In this document: piece after piece, positions 17,567-25,329 of the stretch
Layout: the number at the start of each line of letters is the position of its first letter
Numbering within the stretch: the first letter of the stretch is position 1
Assembly: GCF_004519305.1 (NCBI RefSeq)
Contig: NZ_SOZA01000034.1
Coordinates: 1 to 53,655, forward strand
Direction: 5' to 3'
DNA: 53,655 bases
Source: Pseudomonas sp. RIT623
Lineage (GTDB): Bacteria; Pseudomonadota; Gammaproteobacteria; Pseudomonadales; Pseudomonadaceae
Made by a program: the position numbers and the translations under genes
The notes under the pieces: model-generated
Seen by the model: only the letters and a program-made list of their open reading frames with translations
What the model was told of the DNA's origin: nothing
Database searches by the model: none

Positions 17567-18936
17567 GCTCGTTGCGCCAACGCACCCTGTGGCGGGTCAT
17601 GCTCTTGCTGCTGGCTGGCAGTGGCCTGCTGGCGCTCTACAACTACCACGACAGCCGCCATGAAATCACCGAAGTCTACGATGCGCACCTGGCGCAGAAT
17701 GCCCGCCTCCTGCAAGGGGTGATGAGCCTGCCGGTGCAGGAGGCGCATCGCCAGGCGCTGTACCAGGCGTTCGACGAGGCACTGGGCAAGGCTGGTCGGC
17801 ATCGGGTCGGCCATCCCTACGAGCGCAAGTTGGCGTTCCAGGTGTGGGACGACCAGGCCAAGCTGTTGGTGCATACCCCTAGCGCGCCGACGTTCGCCAC
17901 GCCACCGAGCGCCCCGGGTTTTTCCGACTTGACGCTGCAGGGGCAACGCTGGCGAAGTTTCGTGTTGCCGGTGCCAGAAAAGCATTGGCTGATCTGGGTG
18001 GGTGAGCGCAACGAAGTGCGTTTCGACCTGATCGAGCGGATCGTCCGGCATACCTTGATGCCTTTCCTGCTTGGCAGCCTGGCCCTGGCCCTGCTGGTCT
18101 GGGTGGGTGTCGGCTGGGGGCTGCGACCATTGCAGAACATGGCCCGAATCATTCGCGGGCGCCATGCCGAATCGCTGGAACCTTTGCAACTGGTGCCCTT
18201 GCCCAAGGAACTGGAGCCGATGCAGGCGGCGATCAACCGCCTGCTGGCGCAGATCGACGCACTCCTGCGGCGCGAGCACCGCTTCATTGCCGACGCCGCC
18301 CACGAGATGCGCACGCCGCTGGCCATTCTGCGCCTGCATGCGCAGAACGCCCAGGCCGCGAGCAGCGAGGCCGAGCGCGACAAGGCGCTAGGCTACCTGA
18401 TGGGCGCCGTGGATCGCCTGGCACGGGTGGTCAACCAGCTACTGACCCTGGCGCGCCTGGAGCCTAGGCTGGCGCAGCGCAACTGGGCCGAGGTGGACCT
18501 GGCGCAACTGGTGACCGAGACCTTGGCAGAACTGACCCCGTGGATTCTCGAGCGCGGCCAGGAGCCATCGTTGGACATCACCGAGGGCGCCGACTACCAC
18601 ATGGTCAGTGACGCCGGCGCGCTAGGCATCGCCTTGCAGAACCTGGTGACCAACGCGGTGGACCATTCACCACCGGGCGGGCATATCCGTGTCAGCTTGC
18701 GCCGCGAAGCGCGGGTGCTGGTGCTGGACGTCGCGGATGAAGGGCCGGGGATTGCCGCGGCGGAGCTGGAGCGGGTGTTCGAGCGGTTCTACAGCAAGGA
18801 CGCGCCCAACGGCGCAGGGCTTGGCTTGTCGATCGTCAGTACGGTCGTCAGCCGTCTGGGGGGGCAGGTGCAGTTGCGCAATCTGGCACCCCACGGGTTG
18901 TGCGCGAGGTTGCGCCTGGAGGTTGATGACTCCTAG
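17563..18936 (+). CDS. Sensor histidine kinase partner of the upstream response regulator
   Basis: 457 aa. There are two membrane segments (about 10-28 and 165-185) with a periplasmic sensor region of roughly 135 residues between them. HisKA has H247 in FIADAAHEMRTPLAIL. HATPase motifs are N (NLVTNAVDHSPPGG), DVADEGPGI and GAGLGLSIV. It most resembles QseC/TctE-type kinases. The stop codon TAG at 18934-18936 lies inside the inverted repeat of a small mobile-element-like sequence, so the C-terminus may have been reset by that insertion. Confidence 0.92.
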   Translation: MSSLRQRTLWRVMLLLLAGSGLLALYNYHDSRHEITEVYDAHLAQNARLLQGVMSLPVQEAHRQALYQAFDEALGKAGRHRVGHPYERKLAFQVWDDQAKLLVHTPSAPTFATPPSAPGFSDLTLQGQRWRSFVLPVPEKHWLIWVGERNEVRFDLIERIVRHTLMPFLLGSLALALLVWVGVGWGLRPLQNMARIIRGRHAESLEPLQLVPLPKELEPMQAAINRLLAQIDALLRREHRFIADAAHEMRTPLAILRLHAQNAQAASSEAERDKALGYLMGAVDRLARVVNQLLTLARLEPRLAQRNWAEVDLAQLVTETLAELTPWILERGQEPSLDITEGADYHMVSDAGALGIALQNLVTNAVDHSPPGGHIRVSLRREARVLVLDVADEGPGIAAAELERVFERFYSKDAPNGAGLGLSIVSTVVSRLGGQVQLRNLAPHGLCARLRLEVDDS

Positions 18937-19026
18937 GCTCTGTATGAAAAGTCTTGAGACAAAGGTCAGGCGAGGCTGTTTTCAACGCAGCATGAACGAG
19001 TATCAAGGCGTTCTGTACAGAGCCTA
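18934..19026. mobile_element. 93-bp MITE-like element with terminal inverted repeats
   Basis: TAGGCTCTGTA (18934-18944) and TACAGAGCCTA (19016-19026) are perfect 11-bp inverted repeats. The match continues imperfectly inward (CTTGA is shared, about 21 of 27 positions). The interior holds no ORF. A TA flanks GGCTCTGTA on both sides, as a TA target duplication would. Both neighbouring genes end on TAG inside the repeat arms. The arms could also fold as a bidirectional terminator. The parent insertion sequence is not identified. Confidence 0.6.
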
Positions 19027-19410
19027 ATGCCGTTGGGCAATCTGGATCAGGTTGCCGCAAGTATCGTCGAACACCGCCACGGTGACCGGCCCCAGGTCGG
19101 TGGGCGCTTGGGTGAACCGCACGCCGGCCTTGCACAGGCGCTGGTATTCGGCGTGGATATCGCGCACCCCGAACGAGGTGGCGGGGATACCGTCCTGCTT
19201 CAGGGCGGCCTTGTAGGTCCTGGCCGCTGGATGGGCGTCGGGCTCGAGCAGCAGCTCGACACCGTTGGGGTCGTTGGGTGAGGTCAGGGTCAGCCAGCGA
19301 TGCTTGCCCAGAGGGATGTCATGCTTGGGCTCGAAGCCCAGGACATGGTGGTAGAACGCCAGGGCCTTGGCCTGATCGTCGACGAGGATGCTGGTGACCA
19401 CGATCTTCAT
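19024..19410 (-). CDS. VOC (glyoxalase/bleomycin-resistance) family protein
   Basis: 128 aa. The start at 19410 gives MKIVVTSILVDDQAKALAFYHHVLGF, the standard beginning of a VOC fold, with paired beta-alpha-beta-beta-beta modules (ending VAVFDDTCGNLIQIAQRH). A longer frame upstream lacks family-like sequence. The substrate is unknown; these are metal-dependent lyases, dioxygenases or binding proteins. The stop codon comes from the adjacent MITE-like repeat. Confidence 0.87.
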   Translation of the reverse strand: MKIVVTSILVDDQAKALAFYHHVLGFEPKHDIPLGKHRWLTLTSPNDPNGVELLLEPDAHPAARTYKAALKQDGIPATSFGVRDIHAEYQRLCKAGVRFTQAPTDLGPVTVAVFDDTCGNLIQIAQRH

Positions 19411-19596
19411 GGGCGTGCACCGGAGGGCTGGGGCTGTACCTGCAATTAAAGACGGTTCCCGGTGTTTGACCAGTGCCAGGCAGGACGCTGCTGCTAGTAT
19501 CCCGTTTCGCAAACAAGTTGTTCACTGTCGCCGATGTCTTGGGCGCCCGAGCACGTTGCCAGTGGCCAGAATAGAACGTACTTCCGAGACAGGACA

Positions 19597-20316
19597 CTAG
19601 CATTTCACCAGGTCGAACATCGCGCGCATCGCTCGGCTCGCCATGCGCCGCATCACCGGCGCTTGCAAGCGCTCGGCCGGGCCGCCGGCACCCAGCGCGG
19701 CGACCACCTGGCCGCGCAGGCGCAAGGGCAAGGCGAAGCAATGCAGGCCAGGGCGTGAGGCGGCCAGGTCCAGGGCATAGCCCAGGTTGGCGACCTGGCG
19801 CAGTTCCTGTTCCAGGGTGTCGGGCAGCGCTTGGGTGCGAGCCAGCTGCCGCGCCAGCTGGCGGTCGTGGGCCAGCAGCACCTTGCCGATCGCCGAGGTG
19901 CACAGGCCATCGCGGCGGGTGTCCGCCGGCAGCTGCAGGGCCTGGCCACGGCCGTCGAGCGCCGCCAGGGTGAGGTAGGCGCGGGTGCCGCCGGGCACGG
20001 CGAGAAAACAGCTTTCGCCGCTCAGCTCGGCGAAGGCGCGCAGGGCCGGGGTGAAGGCCTGGCGCAGGCGCTGTTCGGCCTCGTTCACCGGTTGTGCCAG
20101 CTGGCGCAGGCGCAGGCCCAGGGCGTAATGGCGCTGATCGCGGCTGACGTAGCCCAGCGACATCAGGGTATCGAGCAGCCCATGCACGGTGCTCTTGCCC
20201 AGGCCGCTGCGTTCTGCCAGATCGTTCAGACGCGCGCGCCCGCCCTCGGCGCGGATGAGTTCGAGCAGGTGCATGGCCCGCTCGAGGGACTGGATCTGGC
20301 GGCTGTTGGTGGACAT
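19597..20316 (-). CDS. IclR-family transcriptional regulator
   Basis: 239 aa. The N-terminal winged helix-turn-helix (SLERAMHLLELIRAEGG... LNDLAERSGLGKSTVHGLLDTLMSLGYV) and C-terminal effector domain (GESCFLAVPGG, CTSAIGKVLLA, ALPLRLRGQVVAALG) are intact. It is divergent from an SDR gene, with a GTTCG-N7-CGAAC palindrome between them, so it most likely represses or activates that SDR. The effector is unknown. Confidence 0.93.
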   Translation of the reverse strand: MSTNSRQIQSLERAMHLLELIRAEGGRARLNDLAERSGLGKSTVHGLLDTLMSLGYVSRDQRHYALGLRLRQLAQPVNEAEQRLRQAFTPALRAFAELSGESCFLAVPGGTRAYLTLAALDGRGQALQLPADTRRDGLCTSAIGKVLLAHDRQLARQLARTQALPDTLEQELRQVANLGYALDLAASRPGLHCFALPLRLRGQVVAALGAGGPAERLQAPVMRRMASRAMRAMFDLVKC

Positions 20317-20383
20317 GGCGCGGTCCCGGTTGTGCTATGGCTGGCCATTGTGCCCGCAATCGACGAGGGTTGCTGGCGTGTTT

Positions 20384-20400
20384 GTTCGGCAATGTCGAAC
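20384..20400. promoter_or_regulatory. Candidate IclR operator
   Basis: GTTCGGCAATGTCGAAC is an inverted repeat (GTTCG, 7-bp spacer, CGAAC) between the divergent IclR and SDR genes. It resembles sites bound by IclR-family proteins such as PcaR/PcaU (GTTCGATAATCGCAC), which supports its use by the adjacent regulator. Confidence 0.55.
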
Positions 20401-20487
20401 TGCTTGGCTTTTCTCGCCCCGCGAGGCGGTTCGACGGGCTTTGGCGCTTAGACTCGCGCCACTTCAACCAGCCAGAGGACAGGTTTC

Positions 20488-21240
20488 ATGGATCTGCAAC
20501 TGCAAGGCGCACGGGTATTGGTCAGTGGCGGCACACGCGGGATTGGCCGGGCGATTGTCGAAACCTTCCTCGCCGAAGGAGCACGGGTGGCGTTCTGCGC
20601 TCGCGAGCAAGCCGGGGTGCGGGCCGCCGAGGCCGAGCTGGGCGAGCACGCCCGAGGGTGGGCGGTGGATATCACCAAGGCCGGGCAGGTTATCAGCTGG
20701 GTTGAACAGGCCGGCGAGTGGCTGGGTGGTATCGATGTCGTCGTGCCCAATGTCAGTGCTTTGGCCCATGGCCGTGAGGCGGCGATCTGGCGCCAGGCGT
20801 TCGAGACCGACCTGCTTGGCACGGTGGGCCTGGTCACGGCGGCCTTGCCGTGGTTGCAGGCTTCGACGCGGGCGGCGGTGGTGCTGATTTCCAGTGTCTC
20901 GGGGCGTGAGCTGAGTAGCTTCGACGAGCCTTACGGGGTGCTCAAGGCCGCCCTCAACCACTATGGCAAGACCTTGTCGGCACGACATGCCCGTGACGGT
21001 ATCCGGGTCAACTGCGTGTCGCCGGGCAATGTCTATTTCGCCGACGGTGTATGGGGCAAGATCGAGCGCGAACAGCCCGAGGCCTTCGCCCGCAGCCTGG
21101 CCGCCAACCCACTGGGGCGCATGGCACGGCCCGATGAAGTGGCGCGGGCGGCGGTGTTCCTGGCCAGCCCTGCGGCAAGCTTCATCACCGGCACCAATCT
21201 GCTGGTCGATGGTGGCCTGACCCGTGGCGTGCAGTTCTGA
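20488..21240 (+). CDS. Short-chain dehydrogenase/reductase under IclR control
   Basis: 250 aa, a classical SDR length. The nucleotide-binding motif is SGGTRGIGRA (residues 11-20), the structural motif is NVSA in place of NNAG, the catalytic Ser is in LISSVSG, and Y149-x3-K153 lies in EPYGVLKAAL. The C-terminal ITGTNLLVDGG is typical of FabG-like enzymes. The substrate is unknown. It is followed 60 bp later by a LysR gene on the same strand. Confidence 0.9.
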   Translation: MDLQLQGARVLVSGGTRGIGRAIVETFLAEGARVAFCAREQAGVRAAEAELGEHARGWAVDITKAGQVISWVEQAGEWLGGIDVVVPNVSALAHGREAAIWRQAFETDLLGTVGLVTAALPWLQASTRAAVVLISSVSGRELSSFDEPYGVLKAALNHYGKTLSARHARDGIRVNCVSPGNVYFADGVWGKIEREQPEAFARSLAANPLGRMARPDEVARAAVFLASPAASFITGTNLLVDGGLTRGVQF

Positions 21241-21300
21241 GGCTTGCAATCGGCCAACACGCACCCATCTAGCAGGTCCTGGCTCACTCGGAACGACACC

Positions 21301-22212
21301 ATGGAACCCAACCGCTTCGGCGATATCGCCGCCTTCGTCAGTGCCGTGAAGGCCGGTAGTTTCACGGCCGCGGCGCTGAGCCTGGGCCTGACCCGCTCGG
21401 CGGTGGGCAAGGGTATCGCCCGCCTGGAGGCGCGCATGGGCGTGCGCCTGCTCAACCGCACCACGCGCAAGCTGAGCCTGACCGACGAGGGGCTGGTGGC
21501 CTTCGAGCGCTGGCGGCAGATCCTCGACGACCTCGACGAAGTCGAGACCACCATGGCCCAGCGTCGCGGCAAGCCCACCGGTACCCTGCGCCTGACCGCG
21601 CCGTTGTCGTTCGGCCAGCGTCATGTGCTGCCGATCCTCGACGCCTATCTCAAGCAGTGGCCTGAGCTGCGCGCGGATATCCGTTTCACCGACCGTTGTG
21701 TCGACCTGGTCGAGGAGGGCGTCGACGTGGCGCTGCGCATCGGCGCGCCGAAGGAAGACTCGCAGCTGTTGACCCGCACCGTGGCCTGGCAGCAGTTCGT
21801 CACCTGCGCCTCGCCCGGCTACCTCGAGCGCCACGGCACGCCGCAGGCGCCGGCGGACTTGTATGGGCATGACAAGATTGCCTTCCTGGTCGGCGAGAAG
21901 TCCGCGCCGTGGCGCTTTCGCACCGACACCGGACTACACCTGTGCGAGGAGCCGGGGCGGCTCAACATCGACAGCTCCGAGGCCATGCTCGCCGGCGCGC
22001 GGGCGGGATTCGGGCTGATTCACCTGCCGACCTACATCACCAGCGACGACTTGCGCGCGGGGGATTTGGTCGAGGTGCTGCACGCTTACCGGCCACCGGC
22101 AGACCCGATCCGCATCGTTTACCCCAGCAAGCGCCATCTGTCGCCACGGGTGCGTGGCTTCATCGACCTGCTGGTGGCGCGTTGGGAGGGCGGTGTGCCA
22201 TGGGAGATCTGA
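21301..22212 (+). CDS. LysR-family transcriptional regulator
   Basis: 303 aa. The start at 21301 gives MEPNRFGDIAAFVSAVKAGSFTAAALSLGLTRSAVGKGIARLEARMGVRLLNRTTR, the standard LysR winged HTH; the frame upstream of this ATG is not family-like. The substrate-binding domain is complete, of the CrgA/DsdC-like cluster common in Pseudomonas. It lies downstream of the SDR and convergent with nemA. A target cannot be named; nemA or the SDR are the nearest candidates. Confidence 0.92.
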   Translation: MEPNRFGDIAAFVSAVKAGSFTAAALSLGLTRSAVGKGIARLEARMGVRLLNRTTRKLSLTDEGLVAFERWRQILDDLDEVETTMAQRRGKPTGTLRLTAPLSFGQRHVLPILDAYLKQWPELRADIRFTDRCVDLVEEGVDVALRIGAPKEDSQLLTRTVAWQQFVTCASPGYLERHGTPQAPADLYGHDKIAFLVGEKSAPWRFRTDTGLHLCEEPGRLNIDSSEAMLAGARAGFGLIHLPTYITSDDLRAGDLVEVLHAYRPPADPIRIVYPSKRHLSPRVRGFIDLLVARWEGGVPWEI

Positions 22213-22241
22213 ACTGCGGCCCAGGCCCTGTCGAGTAACCC

Positions 22242-22285
22242 CGTAGGAGCCGGCAAAGCCTGCGAACACCGGCAAGGCCCGTGCC
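22242..22285 (+). repeat. Single degenerate REP unit
   Basis: GTAGGAGCCGGCAAAGCCTG followed by CGAACACCGGCAAGGCCCGT is a REP-like unit with mismatches in the second palindrome. It lies between the convergent LysR and nemA genes; the rest of the gap (to 22348) shows nothing further. Confidence 0.6.
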
Positions 22286-22348
22286 AGTCACCGCGTCGCT
22301 CGCTTGGTCAGCACGGCGGGCGTCCACATGAGCAAATCCGCCAACCAC

Positions 22349-23446
22349 TCAAGCCTGGCGCAGGAAAGGATAGTCTGTGTATCCCTCGGCCCCATTGGCG
22401 TAGTCGAACTGCGCTCGATGCGGGTTCAGCGGTGCCTGTTGCTGCAAGCGCTCGACCAGGTCCGGGTTGGCAATGAACGCGCGGCCGAACGCCACCGCAT
22501 CGATCAGGCCACGGGCCAGCAGGTCTTCGGCCTTGTCGACGGTATAGGCCCCGGCCGCGACGATCACCCCCGGATAGGCAGCGCGAATGGCCTCGCGGAA
22601 CTCGTCGCGCAGCGGCTTGCCACCGGCCCAGTCCGGCTCGGACAAGTGCAGGTAGGCCAGGTTGCGCTTGGCCAGTTCGCCGATCAGGTACAGCCCGGCA
22701 GCCTCCTGGTCCTCGCCATTGTCGATGCCGTTGAAACCACCCAGCGGGAAGATGCGGATACCCACGCGGTCCGCGCTCCACTGGGCGATGGCGGCATCCA
22801 CCGCCTCCAGCACGATGCGCGCGCGGTTCTCGATACTGCCGCCGTAGCGGTCTGCACGGGTGTTGGCACTGGGGGTGAGGAATTGGTGCAGCAGGTAGCC
22901 GTGGGCAGCGTGCAGCTCGATGAAATCGAAACCGGCTTCACGAGCATTGCTCGCGGCCTGGCCGAAGTCGGCGACGATGCCGGCGATCTCTGCCTCGCTC
23001 AAGGCGCGCGGGGTCGAGGTCTCGACCCGGATCACGTTGTGGTTTTCGTCACGCAGGGTGGTGCGGGCATTGGCCGGCAGCGCCGATGGCGCCACCGGTG
23101 CCTGGCCGTCGGGCTGCAGCGGGGTGTGCGAAACCCGGCCGGTATGCCACACCTGCACGGCACTGTGACCGCCGTCGGCGTGGATGCCAGCGTTGACCCG
23201 GCGCCAGCCGGCGATCTGCTCGGCGGTATGGATGCCCGGCGAGCCGGAATAGCCCTTGGCCTGGAACGATATCTGCGTGGCTTCGCTGATGATCAGCCCG
23301 GCACTGGCGCGCTGGCGGTAGTACTCAGCCATCAGCGGCGTGGGGATGTCGCCTGGCTCCAGGCTGCGCAGGCGGGTCAGCGGCGCCATGAACACCCGGT
23401 TGGGCAGGGTCAGCGGGCCAAGTTGCAACGGTTCGAACAGCTTCAT
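22349..23446 (-). CDS. nemA: NemA-type alkene reductase (Old Yellow Enzyme family)
   Basis: 365 aa, an FMN-dependent TIM-barrel enzyme that reduces activated C=C bonds, N-ethylmaleimide and nitro compounds with NAD(P)H. The N-terminus (NRVFMAPLTRLRS.EPGDIPTPLMAEYYRQRASAGL) is nearly the same as recalled E. coli NemA. The active-site segment ELHAAHGYLLHQFL has the His pair that binds substrate, followed by RADRYGGSIENRAR and the C-terminal DAVAFGRAFIANPDLV phosphate-binding region. AAAGGTG precedes the ATG. No nemR-like TetR regulator is adjacent, unlike in E. coli. Confidence 0.9.
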   Translation of the reverse strand: MKLFEPLQLGPLTLPNRVFMAPLTRLRSLEPGDIPTPLMAEYYRQRASAGLIISEATQISFQAKGYSGSPGIHTAEQIAGWRRVNAGIHADGGHSAVQVWHTGRVSHTPLQPDGQAPVAPSALPANARTTLRDENHNVIRVETSTPRALSEAEIAGIVADFGQAASNAREAGFDFIELHAAHGYLLHQFLTPSANTRADRYGGSIENRARIVLEAVDAAIAQWSADRVGIRIFPLGGFNGIDNGEDQEAAGLYLIGELAKRNLAYLHLSEPDWAGGKPLRDEFREAIRAAYPGVIVAAGAYTVDKAEDLLARGLIDAVAFGRAFIANPDLVERLQQQAPLNPHRAQFDYANGAEGYTDYPFLRQA

Positions 23447-23582
23447 GGGTGCACCTTTTCAAGGAGGATTCGATGCCGCGCACGATACCGAGGTGATTGG
23501 GGAAAAGGGGGACCGGGTGATTGGCTTGCTAGGCATCAATGGGGAATTTTGCGCTCAGGTCTTACGCAATGGCCTGCATGTG

Positions 23583-23612
23583 TTGACTTGCCAAGTGGCC
23601 TCAGGCTACTTT
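23583..23612 (+). promoter_or_regulatory. Candidate sigma-70 promoter of the ilvA leader
   Basis: TTGACT (23583-23588), an 18-bp spacer, then TACTTT (23607-23612). The expected start of transcription is near 23619, only about two bases before the leader-peptide ATG at 23621. No Shine-Dalgarno is visible before that ATG. The rest of 23447-23582 shows no other clear signal. Confidence 0.5.
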
Positions 23613-23620
23613 CCCAACCC

Positions 23621-23686
23621 ATGAACACACGCCCGCAGTGCCGCGCCCTGAGCATTATTACCGCCATTATCGGATTGGCGGGCTAG
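23621..23686 (+). CDS. Isoleucine leader peptide of ilvA (21 aa)
   Basis: ATG at 23621 opens a 21-codon ORF ending at TAG (23684-23686). Its middle reads ALSIITAIIGLAG: four Ile codons and one Thr codon within seven, just upstream of an intrinsic terminator. That is the expected signature of attenuation of a gene for the first step of isoleucine synthesis. There is no visible Shine-Dalgarno and the predicted promoter lies directly upstream, so it may be translated as a leaderless message. Confidence 0.8.
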   Translation: MNTRPQCRALSIITAIIGLAG

Positions 23687-23726
23687 CGCGTACACGCACC
23701 GAACCCGCCCTGGAGGCGGGTTTTTT
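23661..23726 (+). terminator. ilvA attenuator: protector, antiterminator and terminator
   Basis: Strand 1 CCGCCA (23661-23666, inside the Ile codons) pairs with strand 2 TGGCGG (23676-23681). Strand 2 GGCGGG (23677-23682) can instead pair with strand 3 CCCGCC (23704-23709). Strand 3 otherwise pairs with strand 4 GGCGGG (23715-23720), followed by T6 (23721-23726). Stalling at the Ile codons would cover strand 1, free strand 2, and prevent the terminator. Confidence 0.85.
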
Positions 23727-23766
23727 CTCTCTGACTCCCGGGCCCATTAAAAACCAGGAGTCATCG

Positions 23767-25329
23767 ATGACCAGCCTCAGCCTTCCTTCGCGTACCCCCG
23801 CAACGCCCCAGCAACTGTTGTCCGAGCAGGTGCGGCGGATTCTCTCGGCGCCAGTGTACGACCTGGCCATCGAAACCCCGTTGCAAGCCGCCCCGGCGCT
23901 GTCGGCCAGCTTGGGCAACCAGGTGCTGCTCAAGCGCGAGGACCTGCAACCGACCTTCTCCTTCAAGATCCGTGGCGCCTACACCCGCCTGTCGCGGCTG
24001 AACCCCGCCCAGCGCGCCCGCGGGGTGATCACCGCCTCGGCCGGCAACCACGCCCAGGGCGTGGCCCTGGCCGCCGCGCACCTGGAGCTGAAGGCGACCA
24101 TCGTCATGCCCACCACCACGCCCTCGCTCAAGGTCGAGGGCGTGCGTTCGCGAGGTGGGAATGTGCTGTTGCATGGTGAGAGCTTCCCCCATGCCCTGGC
24201 CCATGCCCTGGCCTTGGCCGACAGCCAGGGCGCGACCTTCGTGCCGCCGTTCGACGACCCTGATGTGATCGCCGGCCAGGGCACGGTGGCCATGGAGATC
24301 CTGCGCCAGCACCCGGGCCGGCTGGACGCGATCTTCGTGCCGGTGGGCGGCGGCGGGCTGATCGCCGGCATCGCCGCCTACGTCAAGTACCTGCGCCCCG
24401 AGGTCAAGGTGATTGGCGTGGAGCCCGAGGACTCCAACTGCCTGCAGGCGGCCATGGCCGCCGGCGAGCGGGTTGTGCTGGCGCAGGTCGGCACCTTCGC
24501 CGATGGCGTGGCGGTGGCGCAGATCGGCGCGCACTGTTTTGAGCTGTGCCGGCACTTCGTCGATGACGTGGTGACGGTCAACAGCGATGAATTGTGCGCG
24601 GCGATCAAGGACATCTACGACGACACCCGCTCCATCACCGAACCCTCCGGCGCGTTGGCCGTGGCCGGGATCAAGAAGTACGTGGCCCGCACAGGCGCCC
24701 AGGGGCAGACATTGGTGGCCATCGATTCCGGCGCCAACGTCAATTTCGACCGCCTGCGCCATGTGGCCGAGCGCGCCGAGCTGGGCGAGCAGCGCGAGGC
24801 CGTCGTCGCCGTGACCATCCCCGAGCGCCCGGGGAGCTTCCGCGCTTTCTGCCTGGCGCTGGGCAAGCGCCAGATCACCGAGTTCAACTATCGCTATCAC
24901 CCAGGCAAGGAGGCGCGCCTGTTCGTTGGCGTGCGGACCCATCCCCAGCACGACCCGCGCGAAGCCTTGCTGGCCAGCCTGGCCGAGCAGGGTTACCAGG
25001 TGCTAGATATGACCGACAACGAGCTGGCCAAGCTGCACGTGCGCCATACCGTGGGCGGACACGCGGCGCCAGGGGCCAAGGAACGGGTGCTGCGCTTCGA
25101 GTTTGCCGAGCGCCCAGGGGCCTTGCTGGGCTTTCTCGAACGCTTGGGCAAGCGCTGGAACATCAGCCTGTTCCACTACCGCAACCACGGCGCCGCCCAG
25201 GCACGGGTGTTCGCCGGGCTGGAGGTGCCGGACGAGGAACTGGCAGGGTTGCCGCAGGCGCTGGAGGCCATGGGCTACCCGTACTGGGACGAGACGGACA
25301 ATCCGGCCTATCGGTTGTTCATGGGCTGA
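23767..25329 (+). CDS. ilvA: Biosynthetic threonine ammonia-lyase (threonine dehydratase)
   Basis: 520 aa, PLP enzyme that deaminates threonine to 2-oxobutanoate, the committed step of isoleucine synthesis. PLP Lys is K67 in FSFKIRGA; SAGNHAQG and the phosphate-binding GGGGLIAG (about 193) are present. Two C-terminal ACT-like regulatory domains begin near 346 (VAVTIPERPGSF) and 439 (RFEFAERPGALLGF), as in the long, isoleucine-inhibited form. The ATG at 23767 follows CAGGAG, and the upstream open frame belongs to the leader region. It is monocistronic and controlled by the attenuator upstream, plus expected feedback inhibition by Ile. Confidence 0.96.
   Translation: MTSLSLPSRTPATPQQLLSEQVRRILSAPVYDLAIETPLQAAPALSASLGNQVLLKREDLQPTFSFKIRGAYTRLSRLNPAQRARGVITASAGNHAQGVALAAAHLELKATIVMPTTTPSLKVEGVRSRGGNVLLHGESFPHALAHALALADSQGATFVPPFDDPDVIAGQGTVAMEILRQHPGRLDAIFVPVGGGGLIAGIAAYVKYLRPEVKVIGVEPEDSNCLQAAMAAGERVVLAQVGTFADGVAVAQIGAHCFELCRHFVDDVVTVNSDELCAAIKDIYDDTRSITEPSGALAVAGIKKYVARTGAQGQTLVAIDSGANVNFDRLRHVAERAELGEQREAVVAVTIPERPGSFRAFCLALGKRQITEFNYRYHPGKEARLFVGVRTHPQHDPREALLASLAEQGYQVLDMTDNELAKLHVRHTVGGHAAPGAKERVLRFEFAERPGALLGFLERLGKRWNISLFHYRNHGAAQARVFAGLEVPDEELAGLPQALEAMGYPYWDETDNPAYRLFMG

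Noticed and set aside
23473..23496. A 7-codon ORF with a strong AAGGAGG ribosome site upstream of the ilvA leader
   Set aside because: It has no regulatory codons and lies upstream of the predicted promoter; most likely chance.
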